Shown: piece after piece, positions 25,201 to 36,651 of the stretch
How positions within the stretch are numbered: the first letter of the stretch is position 1
Layout: every line of letters starts with the position of its first letter
DNA from: Pelomyxa schiedti
Lineage: Eukaryota > Evosea > Pelobiontida > Pelomyxidae
Reading direction: 5' to 3'
NCBI GenBank assembly: GCA_020536535.1
Contig: JAHLWZ010000450.1
Location: forward strand, 11,426 to 62,455
Length of the DNA stretch: 51,030 bases
Position numbers and translations under genes: made by a program
The notes under the pieces: generated by a model
Told to the model about the DNA's origin: nothing
The model's input: the letters and a program-made list of their open reading frames with translations, nothing else
The model's database searches: none

Positions 25201-25754
25201 GCCTGATGCAAGGGCATCGACAATATAGAACATTTCCATTGCATACACTTTCAATACATCCTCTGGCATCCCAGTTTCCACTTTCTCAACAATCGTACTG
25301 CATAAAATTTAGTATATAGATATAAATGGGTGCTAGAGAACCTCATTCTTGTTGCAATGTATTTAATGGGTGCAGCAACAGTGGCTTTGGATTTAATAAA
25401 GCCAGGTATGCCATCAACTCTGGTCGTTACCTATTGCCAAATGAAAGGTGACCTTTCATAGTAGCACACCAATTTCACCAATTTCTCTCTCTCACAAAAA
25501 AAACATACTTGCTGAAACAAATCAAGAAGATGGGTTCCTCCCCTGGTAGAAGGTGCAGATGCCAATGCACGCGATAACCTCTCAACCAGAGGCCCCGTCA
25601 ATGAGGTTGCCCTTGGTTTCTGTTTTGTTTGTGGGTCACACGCGTACAGTACACAAAAAAGCAAAGCCCTTGAAACGGGATTATGGCCCACCGTATTGGT
25701 TGGCGTTGCATAGTTTGCTCCGCTTTTACCTTTGGGCTGAAACGACACCCTCAT
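22238..25754 (-). CDS. Ankyrin-repeat F-box protein
   Basis: Read from the right. An N-terminal exon (from about 25754, MRVSFQPKGKSG) and several small exons lead to two long exons (24794-24027 and 24016-23270). These are full of ankyrin repeats (GRTPVQHMIS, NTPLMESIIVGNRTVAEWLL, ETPLHKALSPEAVEVLCLIG, GWTALHLAFRHGT). An F-box-like segment follows (ILPNACLEVIFRFA, LDIVDLNSCALTCKQWYDVS). The C-terminal region contains WRLAAIAVGNQWEAWLKVTK and ends in MWGELLHECGWWS, reached by a 43-base intron near 22380. The likely role is substrate recruitment to an SCF ubiquitin ligase through the ankyrin surface. Around the 15-base A run (22735-22749) the coding frame jumps: the protein-like sequence before and after the run is in different frames. 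That may be a homopolymer error or an unrecognised splice. Confidence 0.75.
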
Positions 25755-26219
25755 GCTCCAAAAAAAAACAAAAAAAAACAAGAAGCGTGTGCACGAGACC
25801 AACTTGGAGATGCAGAAGAATCTAAGGACAACTGGCAGAATAAAAAAAACACCAGACCGCCGATCCTGAGCCACGATAACGAAATGACAGCGTTCCGGTC
25901 TGTTGATTATTTTATGCAGCCAACTAACCAAACGGCCACAGCAAGTGTACATAAAATTTTTTAAGTCCAGACAGAATTTGTTTGTTTGGGTGATGGAGGT
26001 ACTCCAGCAAGTAGAAACTTGCTTGAGAAAACGGTTGGCATTATTTTAATAAGAGGTCGGACATAGGATTCCTTTTAGGTATATTTACAGCAATCTGCAA
26101 AAAGAAAGTTAGGCAAGCTGAGCGAGGAAATTGCATTTTATTTGGGAGAGTATCCCACACAAACTCGCTGTTTACATCCACACACGGTACTACAAACATG
26201 GACATACACAAGGTATCAT
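25755..26219 (-). other. Intergenic between small GTPase and ankyrin/F-box gene
   Basis: No convincing exon. It holds 5' flank of the ankyrin/F-box gene, whose start is uncertain because the frame stays open to 25952, and 3' flank of the GTPase gene. A-rich runs lie near 25760-25780 and 25841-25850. Confidence 0.45.
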
Positions 26220-27071
26220 CTATAGCAGGTTGCACCCTCCCCCATCCTTTTTGCCTCCTTTCGCCTTTCCTCCTTTACCAGTGGTAGTGGTACTTTTCTG
26301 CAGGCCTGAAACACCACCCGATGGTTTTTTTGCTTTATCGGCAGCATCTTTCCCAGCCACAACCCGCGTTAGTAGGTCGTTGAAGATTTCATTCACGTTT
26401 GTGCCGTTAAGTGCACAAGCCTGCAAAAACCTAAGCAAAAAAAAAAAGTTCTAGACAGGGTCTTACCTCGAAATAGGATGCACCGATTTGTGCCGCTGCC
26501 TGTTCCGCCTGTTCTCTGGTGACGACTCTCTCCAAATCGGTTTTGTTTCCGACGACGAATACAACCTTGTTTTCACTGGCACAGTAGCGTTTGATCTCGT
26601 CTCCCCAGTCAACAACTCGCGAGAAGGTTTCTTCGTCGTTGAGATCAAACACGACCATATAACCTTCGCTTCGTTTGTAGGCGGCCGTTGTAAGATGTCT
26701 GAATCTTTCTTCGCCTGAACTGTCCCACGTCTATAGGACAAGGGTTAGGAACTAGGGAAACATTTGTGTTGTACTACAAGAGTGAAATCATGTACTTTTT
26801 TTTTTTGTTGAATTTCATTGTATGGTAATGCTTATGTTTATGTGTTGGTTTAGTGAAGCACAAGTACCTTGACGCATATTTTTCGATCAGGTGCATCGAT
26901 GTTCTTGATGTGGAAACCCTGTGCGTTCGGGGCAGCGGCGACACCAGGGCCTTGCATGTAGCACGACACGAAAGTGGTTTTACCACTACCGGCCTCACCG
27001 CACATCATTAATTCTATCTCCAGTTTGGGTATGGCAGCGGGAGTGGCTGCGCCTTTGGTCTTCTTCGACAT
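26220..27071 (-). CDS. Atypical Rab/Ras-like small GTPase with C-terminal CaaX-type motif
   Basis: Three exons (27071-26868, 26730-26467, 26420-26220) give 222 residues with all phases closed. The P-loop is GEAGSGKT, G4 is GNKTD and G5 is ACALNG. Switch II reads WDSSGEERF where Rabs have WDTAGQERF, so the catalytic glutamine position is Glu. The switch I stretch (APNAQGFHIK) lacks the usual threonine that binds Mg2+. The C-terminus is basic and lysine/glycine-rich and ends GGGCNLL, a prenylation signal ending in Leu that favours geranylgeranylation. It is predicted to be membrane-tethered but with altered GTP hydrolysis or effector switching. Closest in overall plan to Rab proteins; subfamily unknown. 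Confidence 0.85.
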
Positions 27072-27232
27072 GTTGTCTTGTTCGTTTGTCGCGCTGCGTG
27101 TGTGTTTGGTTTTGTGGTTTTTTTTTTTTTTTGTGTTCGTTTTTCGGTTCTTGCCCGGTTACTTTTTTTTCCTTCACATTTGAAAATAAAATCATTTTTC
27201 TGTGGATCATTCTTTACTTGAAAACAGTTGCT

Positions 27233-27238
27233 TTTATT
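27233..27238 (-). terminator. AATAAA signal overlapping the stop of the small minus-strand gene
   Basis: On the minus strand AATAAA overlaps the TAA stop at 27234-27236, supporting a transcript end here. Confidence 0.4.
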
Positions 27239-27510
27239 TTTGCTCTTCACCACTATGGAATGGAAATCTCAGGAGCTCCTTTTCTCTTACGGTAAGCACC
27301 TTTGTGTCCTGATCCACTTTCCCAATGAGAAAAGTTCCTTCTGATTTGATCCAGACATGTTTTCGGTCTATGTGAGAAGACCTACCTGCCATTCCCATCC
27401 TCATCGAAAAATGCATTATCACCGCAAGGCCCAGCTCTTCTGGAGTGACAGTCTGCAGCCCCTCCGGCCCACTCAGGTTCCAACCGAAATACCCTTGAAT
27501 TCTTCGTCAG
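27234..27510 (-). CDS. Small uncharacterised reading frame, divergent from SGT1
   Basis: The frame is open from about 27500 down to the stop at 27234. It reads like protein (GYFGWNLSGPEGLQTV, HVWIKSEGTFLIGKVDQDTK). The first in-frame ATGs are at 27422 and 27416. An upstream exon could exist, but the SGT1 start at 27574 leaves little room. It could be a short gene or the last exon of something truncated. No family recognised. Confidence 0.4.
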
Positions 27511-27573
27511 ATTCGCTGGTTTGCTAGCAACAATAAACAATACGTCCAACTCACAACCGAAATAGAAACAAAA

Positions 27574-28809
27574 ATGGCCAAGGAACTGATCGCCAAAGGT
27601 GATGAGGCGTATTTCGACGACCAGTTCGAAAGCGCGCTGGCGTCGTACACCGCGGCGCTGGACCTCGACAGGTCGAGCACGGACGCCCTCGTGAGGCGCG
27701 CGCAGACGCACATCAAGATGTCCAACTTCCTCGACGCCGTCGCCGACGCCAGCGCGGCCATCGCCCTCGACCCCCGCAACGCCAAGGCCTTCCTGAAGAA
27801 GGGGGTCGCGGCCTTTTCCCTCGACGAGTTCGAGACCGCCCTCGAGGCCTTCCACGCCGTGGCTGAGCTAGATCCTTCTGAGGCGTCTTGCAAGATGTGG
27901 ATTCGCAAATGCAAGGTCGAGCTGGGAATCACAGAGCCCAATCCCAAATCATCTGCAACTGCAGCCCCAACGACGCGCACGTCACATGCAACTGCAGCCC
28001 CAACGACGCCTTCGTCACATGCAATAACTACTCGGTCAGGACCAATAGGTAGTGAACCGATTGTGGCCTCAAAGCCGGCCTCAAAGCCTGCAGATACAAA
28101 TACAAATATTAGTACTAATACTGATCCAAGTTCAAATACACCTGCAAATGGAAATACCACTCCAGCTCAACCGACAGCACCTTCAGTGGTTACCACTCCA
28201 ACTCCAACTCCTACCCCTACTCCTGCTCCCGTTTTTAAGCCCATTGCGCCTAAGAAGTATGATTGGTATCAAAATGCAACGCATGTGGTGATTGAGGTGT
28301 TCCAGAAAAAAGTGCAGGAGCGGGATGTAAGTCTGGATGTGACAGAGCGCCACATGGACCTGAACATAAAGCTTCCAGAGGGGCGCGAATTCACCCTTGA
28401 TATCAACCTGTGGGGCCCAGTGATATCTGGAGACACCACCAGGACTGTCATGCAGACCAAGGTGGAGATCAAACTGAAGAAGCAAAAAGCGGGGCAGACC
28501 TGGGCATCACTGGAGCCAATTACCGCCGCGCCCAAAGCACCGTCTCACCCGGGAACATCCAAGGACTGGGATAAGATTGTGAATGAAGGCGAGAAGGACG
28601 AGGACAAGCCCACCGGTGACGCGGCACTGCAGGCTGTGTTCCAGCAGATTTTCGCCAACGGCTCGGAGGAGCAGCGCAGGGCAATGGTCAAGTCTTTCAC
28701 TGAGAGCGGTGGCACAGTCTTGTCCACGAACTGGGAGGAAGTTGGAAAGGGGCACGTCAAGGGTTCACCTCCACCCGGACAGGAAATGCACAAGTGGGGT
28801 GACGATTGA
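27574..28809 (+). CDS. SGT1: SGT1 cochaperone (TPR-CS-SGS)
   Basis: Single exon of 411 residues with the complete SGT1 plan. Three TPR helix pairs lie at about 1-115 (AKELIAKGDEAYFDDQFESA). A Thr/Pro-rich linker carries a repeated TAAPTT unit. A CS domain lies at about 229-315 (VSLDVTERHMDLNIKLPEG) and an SGS domain at about 323-411 (TNWEEVGKGHVKGSPPPGQE). SGT1 links HSP90 to SCF ubiquitin ligases and to kinetochore or immune-receptor assembly. The ATG is in a good purine context and the family's usual N-terminus starts here. The first 300 bases are much more GC-rich than the rest. Unlike its neighbours it has no intron. Confidence 0.97.
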   Translation: MAKELIAKGDEAYFDDQFESALASYTAALDLDRSSTDALVRRAQTHIKMSNFLDAVADASAAIALDPRNAKAFLKKGVAAFSLDEFETALEAFHAVAELDPSEASCKMWIRKCKVELGITEPNPKSSATAAPTTRTSHATAAPTTPSSHAITTRSGPIGSEPIVASKPASKPADTNTNISTNTDPSSNTPANGNTTPAQPTAPSVVTTPTPTPTPTPAPVFKPIAPKKYDWYQNATHVVIEVFQKKVQERDVSLDVTERHMDLNIKLPEGREFTLDINLWGPVISGDTTRTVMQTKVEIKLKKQKAGQTWASLEPITAAPKAPSHPGTSKDWDKIVNEGEKDEDKPTGDAALQAVFQQIFANGSEEQRRAMVKSFTESGGTVLSTNWEEVGKGHVKGSPPPGQEMHKWGDD

Positions 28810-29035
28810 AACCACACAATGCCGGAACCAAGTGGTACTACTTACTTGTTCCTCACGGGTTATCCAAACTAAACTAAACTAACATTACCATTACTTCGCC
28901 GTAAATAATACTCAAACCCAACACAAAACTCCAATAGAACTAAGTTCCATTTAGTTAGACTCTGTTGGCTCACTATGCATCCCACCCAAACGAAATTCCA
29001 TTCCACCCTGTCACTTGCATTTTTTTGAAAGTTCC

Positions 29036-29041
29036 AATAAA
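29036..29041 (+). terminator. AATAAA polyadenylation signal of SGT1
   Basis: AATAAA lies about 227 bases after the SGT1 stop and 50 bases before the next ATG, so the intergenic gap is almost all untranslated sequence. Confidence 0.6.
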
Positions 29042-29091
29042 AACTGTTGATTCCGAATCAGAAAGCCACAAAAAAACAAAGAAAAGGAAAC

Positions 29092-31150
29092 ATGAAGGGC
29101 AGTTTCGGGGGTAGCAGGGGAATGATGAATTCGCAACGGCATGCTACGTACTGCAGTCCTCAATCTCACACTGCCACATACGGCAGTCAATCTGACCAGC
29201 GGCAGTTGCCAATGATGGGACCCACGGCGCCTCCCGTATCTGGAAACACTCGCGGGTGCACCAATCCTGAGACGTGCACCACTACCACTTCCAATTCCAC
29301 TTCCACCTCAACACCGACGTCAGCAGCGGCCACAGCAACGCCCGTAGCCGATGCCAGCAGCACCAGCAGCACAACGACCAGCAGCACCGATAATGGCGGT
29401 GTCGGCAGCCCGACAAGCACTTGTGGGACAGGAGAAGGGAGCCACAGCCGCGGCCACAGGCGCACGTACACGGCGGACTGGGCGTCGTTGGACGCGAGGC
29501 CCCTGCCAAAGTGGTACGCGGACGCCAAGTTCGGCGTGTTCATCCACTGGGGTGTCTATGCCGTCCCTGCTTTTGCTGTCCACAAGGTTTGGTTAGAGCC
29601 ACGTGGTTGCGCAACCACCCAACTTAATTGCTATTTAGTTTTTGGTTTTGGTTTTTTGGGTCTGTTGGGCTTTTTTTTTAGTTTTGTTTTGTTTTGTTTT
29701 GTTTTGTTTTGTTTTGTTTGTTTGTTTGTTTGTTTGGCTGTTTTGGACTTACTTGCATACTTACTTTGAGTAGAGAGGAGGGGCGGAGTGGTACTTGAGA
29801 AAGTTGCAGACACCCAGTAGAGATGACGGTGCAACGCGACAGCACCATTCTGAGATGTACGGACCAAATTTTCCCTATTCGGAGTTCGCGCCTCAGTTCA
29901 ATGCTAGTAAGTGGGATCCAAATGAGTGGGCAAGCATTTTCGCTGCCGCTGGAGCTAAATATGTTGTCCTGGTAGGTGATAGACTTATATATTTTGCTTG
30001 CAAGTGCTAACCACAAAGTACAATAGACTTCCAAGCATCATGAAGGATTTTGCCTTTGGGGGAGCAAAATGCACCCCCAGTGGAACGCAGTTGATGTACC
30101 TTCCAACCCCCAAAGAAAACTAAAAAATGATGCACTCACTAATACGTAGGTAGGACCACATAGAGACTTGATAAAGGCACTCTCTGAAGCAGTTCGTGCC
30201 AAGGGTATGAAATTTGGACTGTACTATTCCCTGCTGGAGTGGTCCTCGGATATATCTGACGGGTACATTGCTTCTACTCGCTGAATTTCTAACAATTCCA
30301 CAGTAAAAACATTGCAAGACCTAATGTGGTTGCCAGTGATCTGAGAGAGTTGGTGCAGACCTACAAACCAAGTGTTCTATGGTTTGATGGTAATTGGGGA
30401 AGAACCGCTGAATTCTGGAGAACCAAGGAATTTCTTGCATGGCTCTACAATGAAAGTGATGTACGCGACGAAGTTGTCGTTAATGATAGACTTGGTGAAG
30501 GCTGCTCTGGATTCCATGGTGACTTTTATAACGGTAGGGATAGATTTATTGCCACTGGCACTCTTGTTCACAAGTGGGAGTGCTGCATGACAATTGGGAG
30601 CAGCTGGGGTCATAATTCCTATCTTAAACCCTCTTACTACAAGAGGAGAGATGAGCTCTTGAGGACACTGATAGAAGTTGTGGCAAAAAATGGGAACCTT
30701 CTCTTAAATGTTGGACCCACCTCTGAAGGATTGATTGTTGATGAAGAGACAAGCGCACTGCTAGACATTGGTTCATGGTTGAATGAACGAGGCTGTGCCA
30801 TTTTCAGCACTTCCCCATGGCCGCGTGCACACAATGCGGGGTGTGTCAGCTACACAGTGGATGAGAGGGGCACTGTATATGCTCTGGTAACAAGCCCTTC
30901 AGGAGGCTCTTCTTCCACCAAGATTATTCTCCGTGGGATTCCTCGCCCATCAAGGATTGTGTCCATTCCCATGGAAGAGATAACAGTGGAGTTTTCCAAT
31001 GGCGAGAGCGTGGTTCGATTCACACACATGACCCAGTTCCCAGTGGTTCTCCAGCTCCAGTACAACGAGGCACCCCCTGGGCCAACAAACAACAACACAT
31101 CCACCACGCCAACTGCAACCCCACCACCACCAATGACCAACACTTCATAG
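29092..31150 (+). CDS. GH29 alpha-L-fucosidase without a signal peptide
   Basis: Five exons (29092-29586, 29774-29971, 30027-30095, 30150-30262, 30304-31150) close in phase to 573 residues. GH29 hallmarks are AKFGVFIHWGVYAVPAF, EWYLRKLQ, TSKHHEGFCLW, KFGLYYSLLEWSSD, the nucleophile in VLWFDGNW (Asp about 320), WECCMTIGSSWGHN and NGNLLLNVGPTSEG. The enzyme removes alpha-linked fucose from glycans, normally in lysosomes or outside the cell. The first 120 residues are a Ser/Thr-rich low-complexity region (TSTSTPTSAAATATP) and no signal peptide is seen. The protein may therefore be cytosolic, or an upstream leader exon is missing. Confidence 0.92.
29681..29736 (+). repeat. (GTTTT)n then (GTTT)n microsatellite in intron
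   Basis: About eight GTTTT units grade into about five GTTT units within the first fucosidase intron (29587-29773). That makes this intron about four times the usual length. Confidence 0.95.
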
Positions 31151-31695
31151 CCAACAAACAACACTTAAACCAAAGTCCACACAGAAAACGACCCTTCAAT
31201 CAACAATCCCTTGTTGGGCAATGTTACGTTATACACCGTGTGACCAGAAAAGGCACGCAGTGAGTTCACTTCCATTGCACGAAAGCACCGACTTGCGATT
31301 TTTTCGTAGGGTTGGAAAGACGCGAGAGGTAAATTGTACTTCGGTGAACCCCAAAATTTCGTTGCCGAGACAGCCAACACGACGAAAATAGAGCCGAGCG
31401 AGGTTCTAAATTACAAAAAGAACAACATGTCTTTCAGATTTTTTTTCCCTTTCTACTTCTATTTGTTTTTTTTGAAAAAACAAAAAAAAAAAAAAACCAA
31501 CAAGGCACACCGTACTACGCCAGCGCTGTGGTTCTGTTGATAATCACCGCAGTCAAGATCTTCACGTGCAAAGGTGACCTACAAGTTTGTTTGTTGGTGA
31601 GATCTAAGAGGGCGTAACCGACCGACGACGTCCCGGTTTTCGCGGCGCGAGTGCCAACTCAAACAGCGTCTTCTTAATTGGCCTCGAATACCCAC
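31151..31695 (+). other. Intergenic, fucosidase 3' flank and HAT gene 5' flank
   Basis: No supported exon. A T-rich run followed by an A-rich run at 31440-31500 can fold back on itself. From about 31600 the DNA turns GC-rich and leads into the next start codon. Confidence 0.45.
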
Positions 31696-34600
31696 ATGTC
31701 CTCGGCGACAGGGGCGTGGCCTGCGTCTCCGCGCGCGAACGGCGTCCCGTCCCTCGGCCTCAACGGCGGCGTAAAATCGCCTCGGCAACAATCAGGCCCC
31801 ATTATTAATGATTACATACAACAGCAGCAGCAACAACAGGTCGGGAGTACCACCTCCCCTCGCTCTCAGCCACCTCAAGTTACCGTTACGTTCAATGCAC
31901 AAGCTCCTGCCTACATCCCTCTAAGCGCTAAAACCCAGACACCGAAATGCCCTGTAACCGCCATAAATACTACCAAACTAGCACACAACAGTGGCACTGC
32001 TAGCAGCAATACCACAACACCAGCACCCTCCCTAGGAGGCCTTGGGTCCCCCAGGACTGTGAGTATTGTAACTTCCCCTCGAAGTTTGAATATCACTTCC
32101 CCTCGAAATCTGCCTATCACTTCCCCAAGAAATGCTACCATCACATCTCCAAGGAACAATACTATCACGTCCCCGAGAAGCGTGACTGTGACTTCTCCAA
32201 GAAGTATTGGAATCACCTCTCCTAGAGGTATAAGTGCTCCCAGCAATGCCCCTTCATCTAGTTATACGCCGCCGGGTTCTCCTAGTTCCTCTCTTCTTCA
32301 TTCCCTTATTGCAGCCAGTGACGTTAACAATAATGGAGCCCATCTGAACGGACCTTACTCGGCTTATACAATGGCGCAGATGGGACAAATTGAAGATACT
32401 GCTACTACTGGCGCGGACAACTGCTATAGAGACCCTGGAGATTATTATGAGGATCAAGTGGGTAATGAGCTTGACTATCAAGATTCCCCAAGGAGAATGT
32501 ATGATTCGTACTCCTATCAAAATGGGTACGATGAAGGGGATATGGAAGACGACGACGGCAGTGAAGAATACAAGGATAAGGCGTACGACTTCATAAATGG
32601 CCCCCATCCTGGTGTTATTTGGGACGAGGCAACGAACCAATTTCGTCCTGATCAGAGTGCAGAAAAGCTAGCCTTCGAAAAATATTGTACAGAATCTGAT
32701 TCTCAAATGGAAAGTGGCCTTGAAGCATTGCATCTTCTGGATGACTATGAGTGAGCCTTTTTCCCATCCTTTTTTCTCTTTTATTCTTCTTTTCACACTG
32801 TGTTTAGGGGTTCTGACGGTTCGTTGAATGACATGAGTTCGATTGACATGGGTCTGTGGGGTTCCCCCACGACACCCCTTACTCCTGATCCTTCTATTGA
32901 GGATTATTCGTTGTACAACCAATCCCTTATACACAAAAGCTCATCCCTACCGTTCATGCCACAATCAACAACAGCTTCTTCTGGTAACGCTCTCCGCAAA
33001 CAGTTGTCATTTCCTGTGCCTATCTATCGTGGCCCAACCCCAACGGCATCTCCTAATATCAATCCAACTACCTCTAATGTACCTAATCTTCCGATTTCTA
33101 CCTCACCCCCTCCCCAAACTCTTCCAATCACTTCCCGACTTGCCCAGGAGCAGGAAGTTTGCGGTTCGAGAATTTCTAGAAGCGTTCCTCCTCCTCAGTT
33201 TATTCCTGGCTTTATACTGAACGCCCCCCAAGTTCAAACTACTGAAGAACTACAGGTTCAATGCGAGTCAGATCAAGGATGGAAAACCGAGCACGACGGA
33301 AAAAGGCTACCTGAAAAAGAAGACGCATCCTTTTCGTATTTTCATTTTCCCAGTGGCTTTCAGCCTACCACCGTAACACCGGCAGTGCTGATGCAACCTC
33401 CAGTTCCAAGGTCACATTCAGCAGACCACTTGGAGTCCTCTGGGCCACCGCCTCTTGATGTCGGTCCCACAACAGGTTTTCCACCCCCTTCACAGTCGCC
33501 TGCCTATTCTATGCCACAGCTTAATTTCACATCTCCCAATCCAGTTCTTGGTGGTAAACCGCCACAACCTCTTTCACCGAGATCTTTGGAACAACAATCG
33601 TTTAAACCACTCTCTCCTCGCTCACAGGAACAAACAACCAAATTCCCACAGAATTCCCCCCGGGGTGACCAGCCACCCTACAAACTTCCCTTGTCCTCCC
33701 CAAGATCCGTTGAACCTTCCACTGGTTACAAACTTCCTGTTTCTCCCAGGTCTGCTGAGTATAAGTTGTCACCACGTTCTATTGAACAACCGCCCTATAA
33801 ACCTTTATCCCCTCGCAGTGGTGACCAACAGCCAAGCTACAAAGCTCCACCATTATCCCCTAGATCAGCTGAGCAACTGTCTTTGCAACAATCATATAAG
33901 GCAATATCCCCAAGAGGAACCGATCCACAGGCCTTCAAAACATCTCCCCGACCTGCTGCAGATCCACAACAAATGTACAAACCACTCTCCCCTCGTTCTA
34001 ACGAGCAACCCTTCAAACTGTCCCCAAGAGGTGACCATGCATATACGAGACAACCTCTTCTCAACACACCAACTGTTCCCTCAATTGCACCAACGACATC
34101 TCTCCCAATTTTAAGACCCGATATTCCAAGAAGTATTGGTTACCCACTTGACTTGCCACCTCACTCCACCTATGATATGCTTTCATCAAATGCACCGTTG
34201 CCTCTTCCCCAGGAGTCCCCAAGGCAGTATGCACCACAAGGTAATATCGTTTCTATGGCTTTGATTGTTACTCACTGTTTGAAAAGATGGCTCAATTAAT
34301 GATGACGCTCTCCTGATTCACAACAAAAGGGGAGAATTGGTGGAAAGCCCCAATTCTAGATTATCTTATAAAATGTTTTACCGGAAGTTTAAACAGACGG
34401 AGAAGGATGAGGGACTGAAAGCCGCCGTTAATTTTGCATTGCGCCATCTCTCAATTCTTCCTCACAAAGTCCACTGGAGGGTTTACCTTGAGATGGCAGA
34501 TATGGCTAAACGTGAAAATGTTTTGGAAGAAGCACGAGACTATTATGAAAAAGTTACAGAGTTGCAACCCTATGCTTGTCAGGGGTGGCTGGAATACGCA

Positions 34601-36651
34601 AAAATGGAAGAAGAGTATGGGAGAGTTGAAGCGTGCAGGGTACCCTTCCAAACCTCTTCATCTCAGTTCTGATCACATAAAGAACATTCTCGCAAGAGGC
34701 CTTAATAATTGCTCTTATAATGAAAGTTTAATGTTAAAGGCCATCAAGTTGGAAGAGAAGCTTGGCAACCTAGATGCAGCTCGATCTTTGCTATCCCGAG
34801 TAAAGTGTGTAATAACGCAATTTAGTTACATCCTAACCACCCTCCAGACACTTCCCGGTTGAAAAGACTTGGAAGACCATGCTTGAGGGTGCTTTATTGG
34901 AGGCCAGAAATGGCAATATTACCCTTGCACGGCACATTTTTAGGGTTTGGCCATTCTCAATCTGGAAGTGCTATTAACAACTTGGCCACAGTATTTGATC
35001 CGACATGCACCCTGGTTTGGCCCTATTTACCAAGAAGCATATCGCTTTGAGGAAAAATATGAATTTTATGACAAAGCTGTTACTATAGTGGAGACTGGCT
35101 TGAAGCAGTGCACACGGTAGGTAAAATTCTTAATCCATGAACCTTAAACATGTTTAGTTATGGTCCACTGTGGTTTTCTGCCCTACGGATCCATGAGAAA
35201 ATTTCCAAAGGAAATTTAGAAAAAACGCGCCTGATAGTTGAGAGAGCTGTACAACAAATTTCCAAGGTACACATACCGACGTTGTGAAACCTACTGAGCC
35301 ATGTAGGAGCTGGTTTGGAAAATTTATTTTGAAGCTGCGCAAATAGAAGATAGGGCAGGTAACTGCGAAAAAGCTAGGGATATGTACGTTCATGCTGTTT
35401 TCAGTTGCCCTGAAAATTTGTTGTGGAAAATCTGGCTTGGAGGTAACACAACTCAGCAGGAGCTCTTTTCTTACCAAAAACTAGGAGCAAGAACAGAGCT
35501 TGGGGCTGACGAAATTCTTGTCGGACGAATGCTTGTGAGACGTGCTCTACAGGAAGTACCCTTAAAAATGAGGCCAACAGTACTGCTCGACAAGTCCAGG
35601 CTTGAAGAGTACGCAGGTGACATTGAAGCTGCAAGAAACATACTTTCCAGTGCAAGAAAAGAATATTCATACGAGTGGAAGGTAATAAAATTCATACCTC
35701 GCAAGTTTTAGACACCATCCCAGGTGTATCTCGAAAGTGTACTTCTGGAAATTCGCGCTGGAAATATCCCAGGTGCCCTTGCAGCAGTGAAAGAAGCACT
35801 CAAAGTAAGTTTGTAAGCTATTGTCTCGAACCTGAATCTCTATAGATACACACATCCACTGGTCGCTTGTGGGCAGTCTTTATACAATTGAAACAATCAA
35901 GTGGAACTGAAGCCCAAATGAAAGTGTTCCAGAAAGCACTCCGAGAGGTAATCTAAAGCACTAAGTACGGGAGTAACCTTCTCAAGGTACCCAAGTCAGG
36001 GGAAGTGTGGTGTGAAGGTGCTCGAATTTATCTTTACCAAAACGACTTCAAAGAGGCCAAAAAGTGTGCTCCCCGACTCAACATGTGCATTAATTAATAT
36101 GGTTGCTCAAGAGCTTTGAAGTTTGCTATACAGTTCACCCCTCAGTATGGGGACTCCTTTATCGAGTGCCTTCACAGAAAAATCTTATGTAAGGGTATTT
36201 CCTGTGATACCGATAATATTGAACAGGTAAGTGAGAACGTCCACTCTGGCGTTTGTGTTTAACATTTAAACAGCGGTGCATAAATGCAGAACCTAACTAT
36301 GGGCCAATGTGGTTGCACTGTAAAACACACCCACTTGATTCATCCAGGCAGGTTCTTCGTACAGCTAAACAACTTCTTATCAAGGCACTTGCTGATAAGT
36401 GCCCTGTTGGTGCTGGTAGTGCCGGCAACCACAGTACTATTACCGCCCTTTCCCTGCCACCTGCCAACCAGCCAGGCGAGGTACCCCCAAACACTTCTTC
36501 CGCTTCAGCTCCTAGCAGCCCGAAGGACCAGCCGGATGACGAAGCAACTAACTCTCTATTTAACCTCAATGCCATGCATCAGTGCCATGCTGGTGTGATA
36601 CCAGCTGAGCGCCGCAAACTCATTTTTGGATCAGACCAGATCAAGCCGTGA
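31696..36651 (+). CDS. SPR-rich disordered protein with C-terminal HAT (half-TPR) repeats
   Basis: The start is the first ATG (31696). Exon 1 (31696-32750) and exon 2 (32808-34240) encode about 830 residues rich in Ser-Pro-Arg motifs and a polyglutamine run. An acidic patch lies at 32400-32570 (EGDMEDDDGSEEY). From 34287 many short exons encode a long helical array of HAT repeats. Examples are VHWRVYLEMADMAKRENVLE, ACQGWLEYAKMEEEYG, KTWKTMLEGALLEARNG and GEVWCEGARIYL. The C-terminus is low-complexity and ends FGSDQIKP. HAT arrays scaffold RNA-processing complexes (crooked neck, CstF-77, Utp6), and the SPR sites look like proline-directed kinase targets. Exact orthology is not established. A few exon edges around 35040-36250 were not checked to the base. 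Confidence 0.8.
32050..34040 (+). repeat. Two clusters of Ser-Pro-Arg motifs
   Basis: The first cluster, 32050-32230, has about nine spaced ITSPR-like units. The second, 33560-34040, has about fourteen LSPRS-like units separated by YK-containing spacers. The spacing is irregular, so this is a repeated short motif rather than a strict tandem. Confidence 0.85.
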
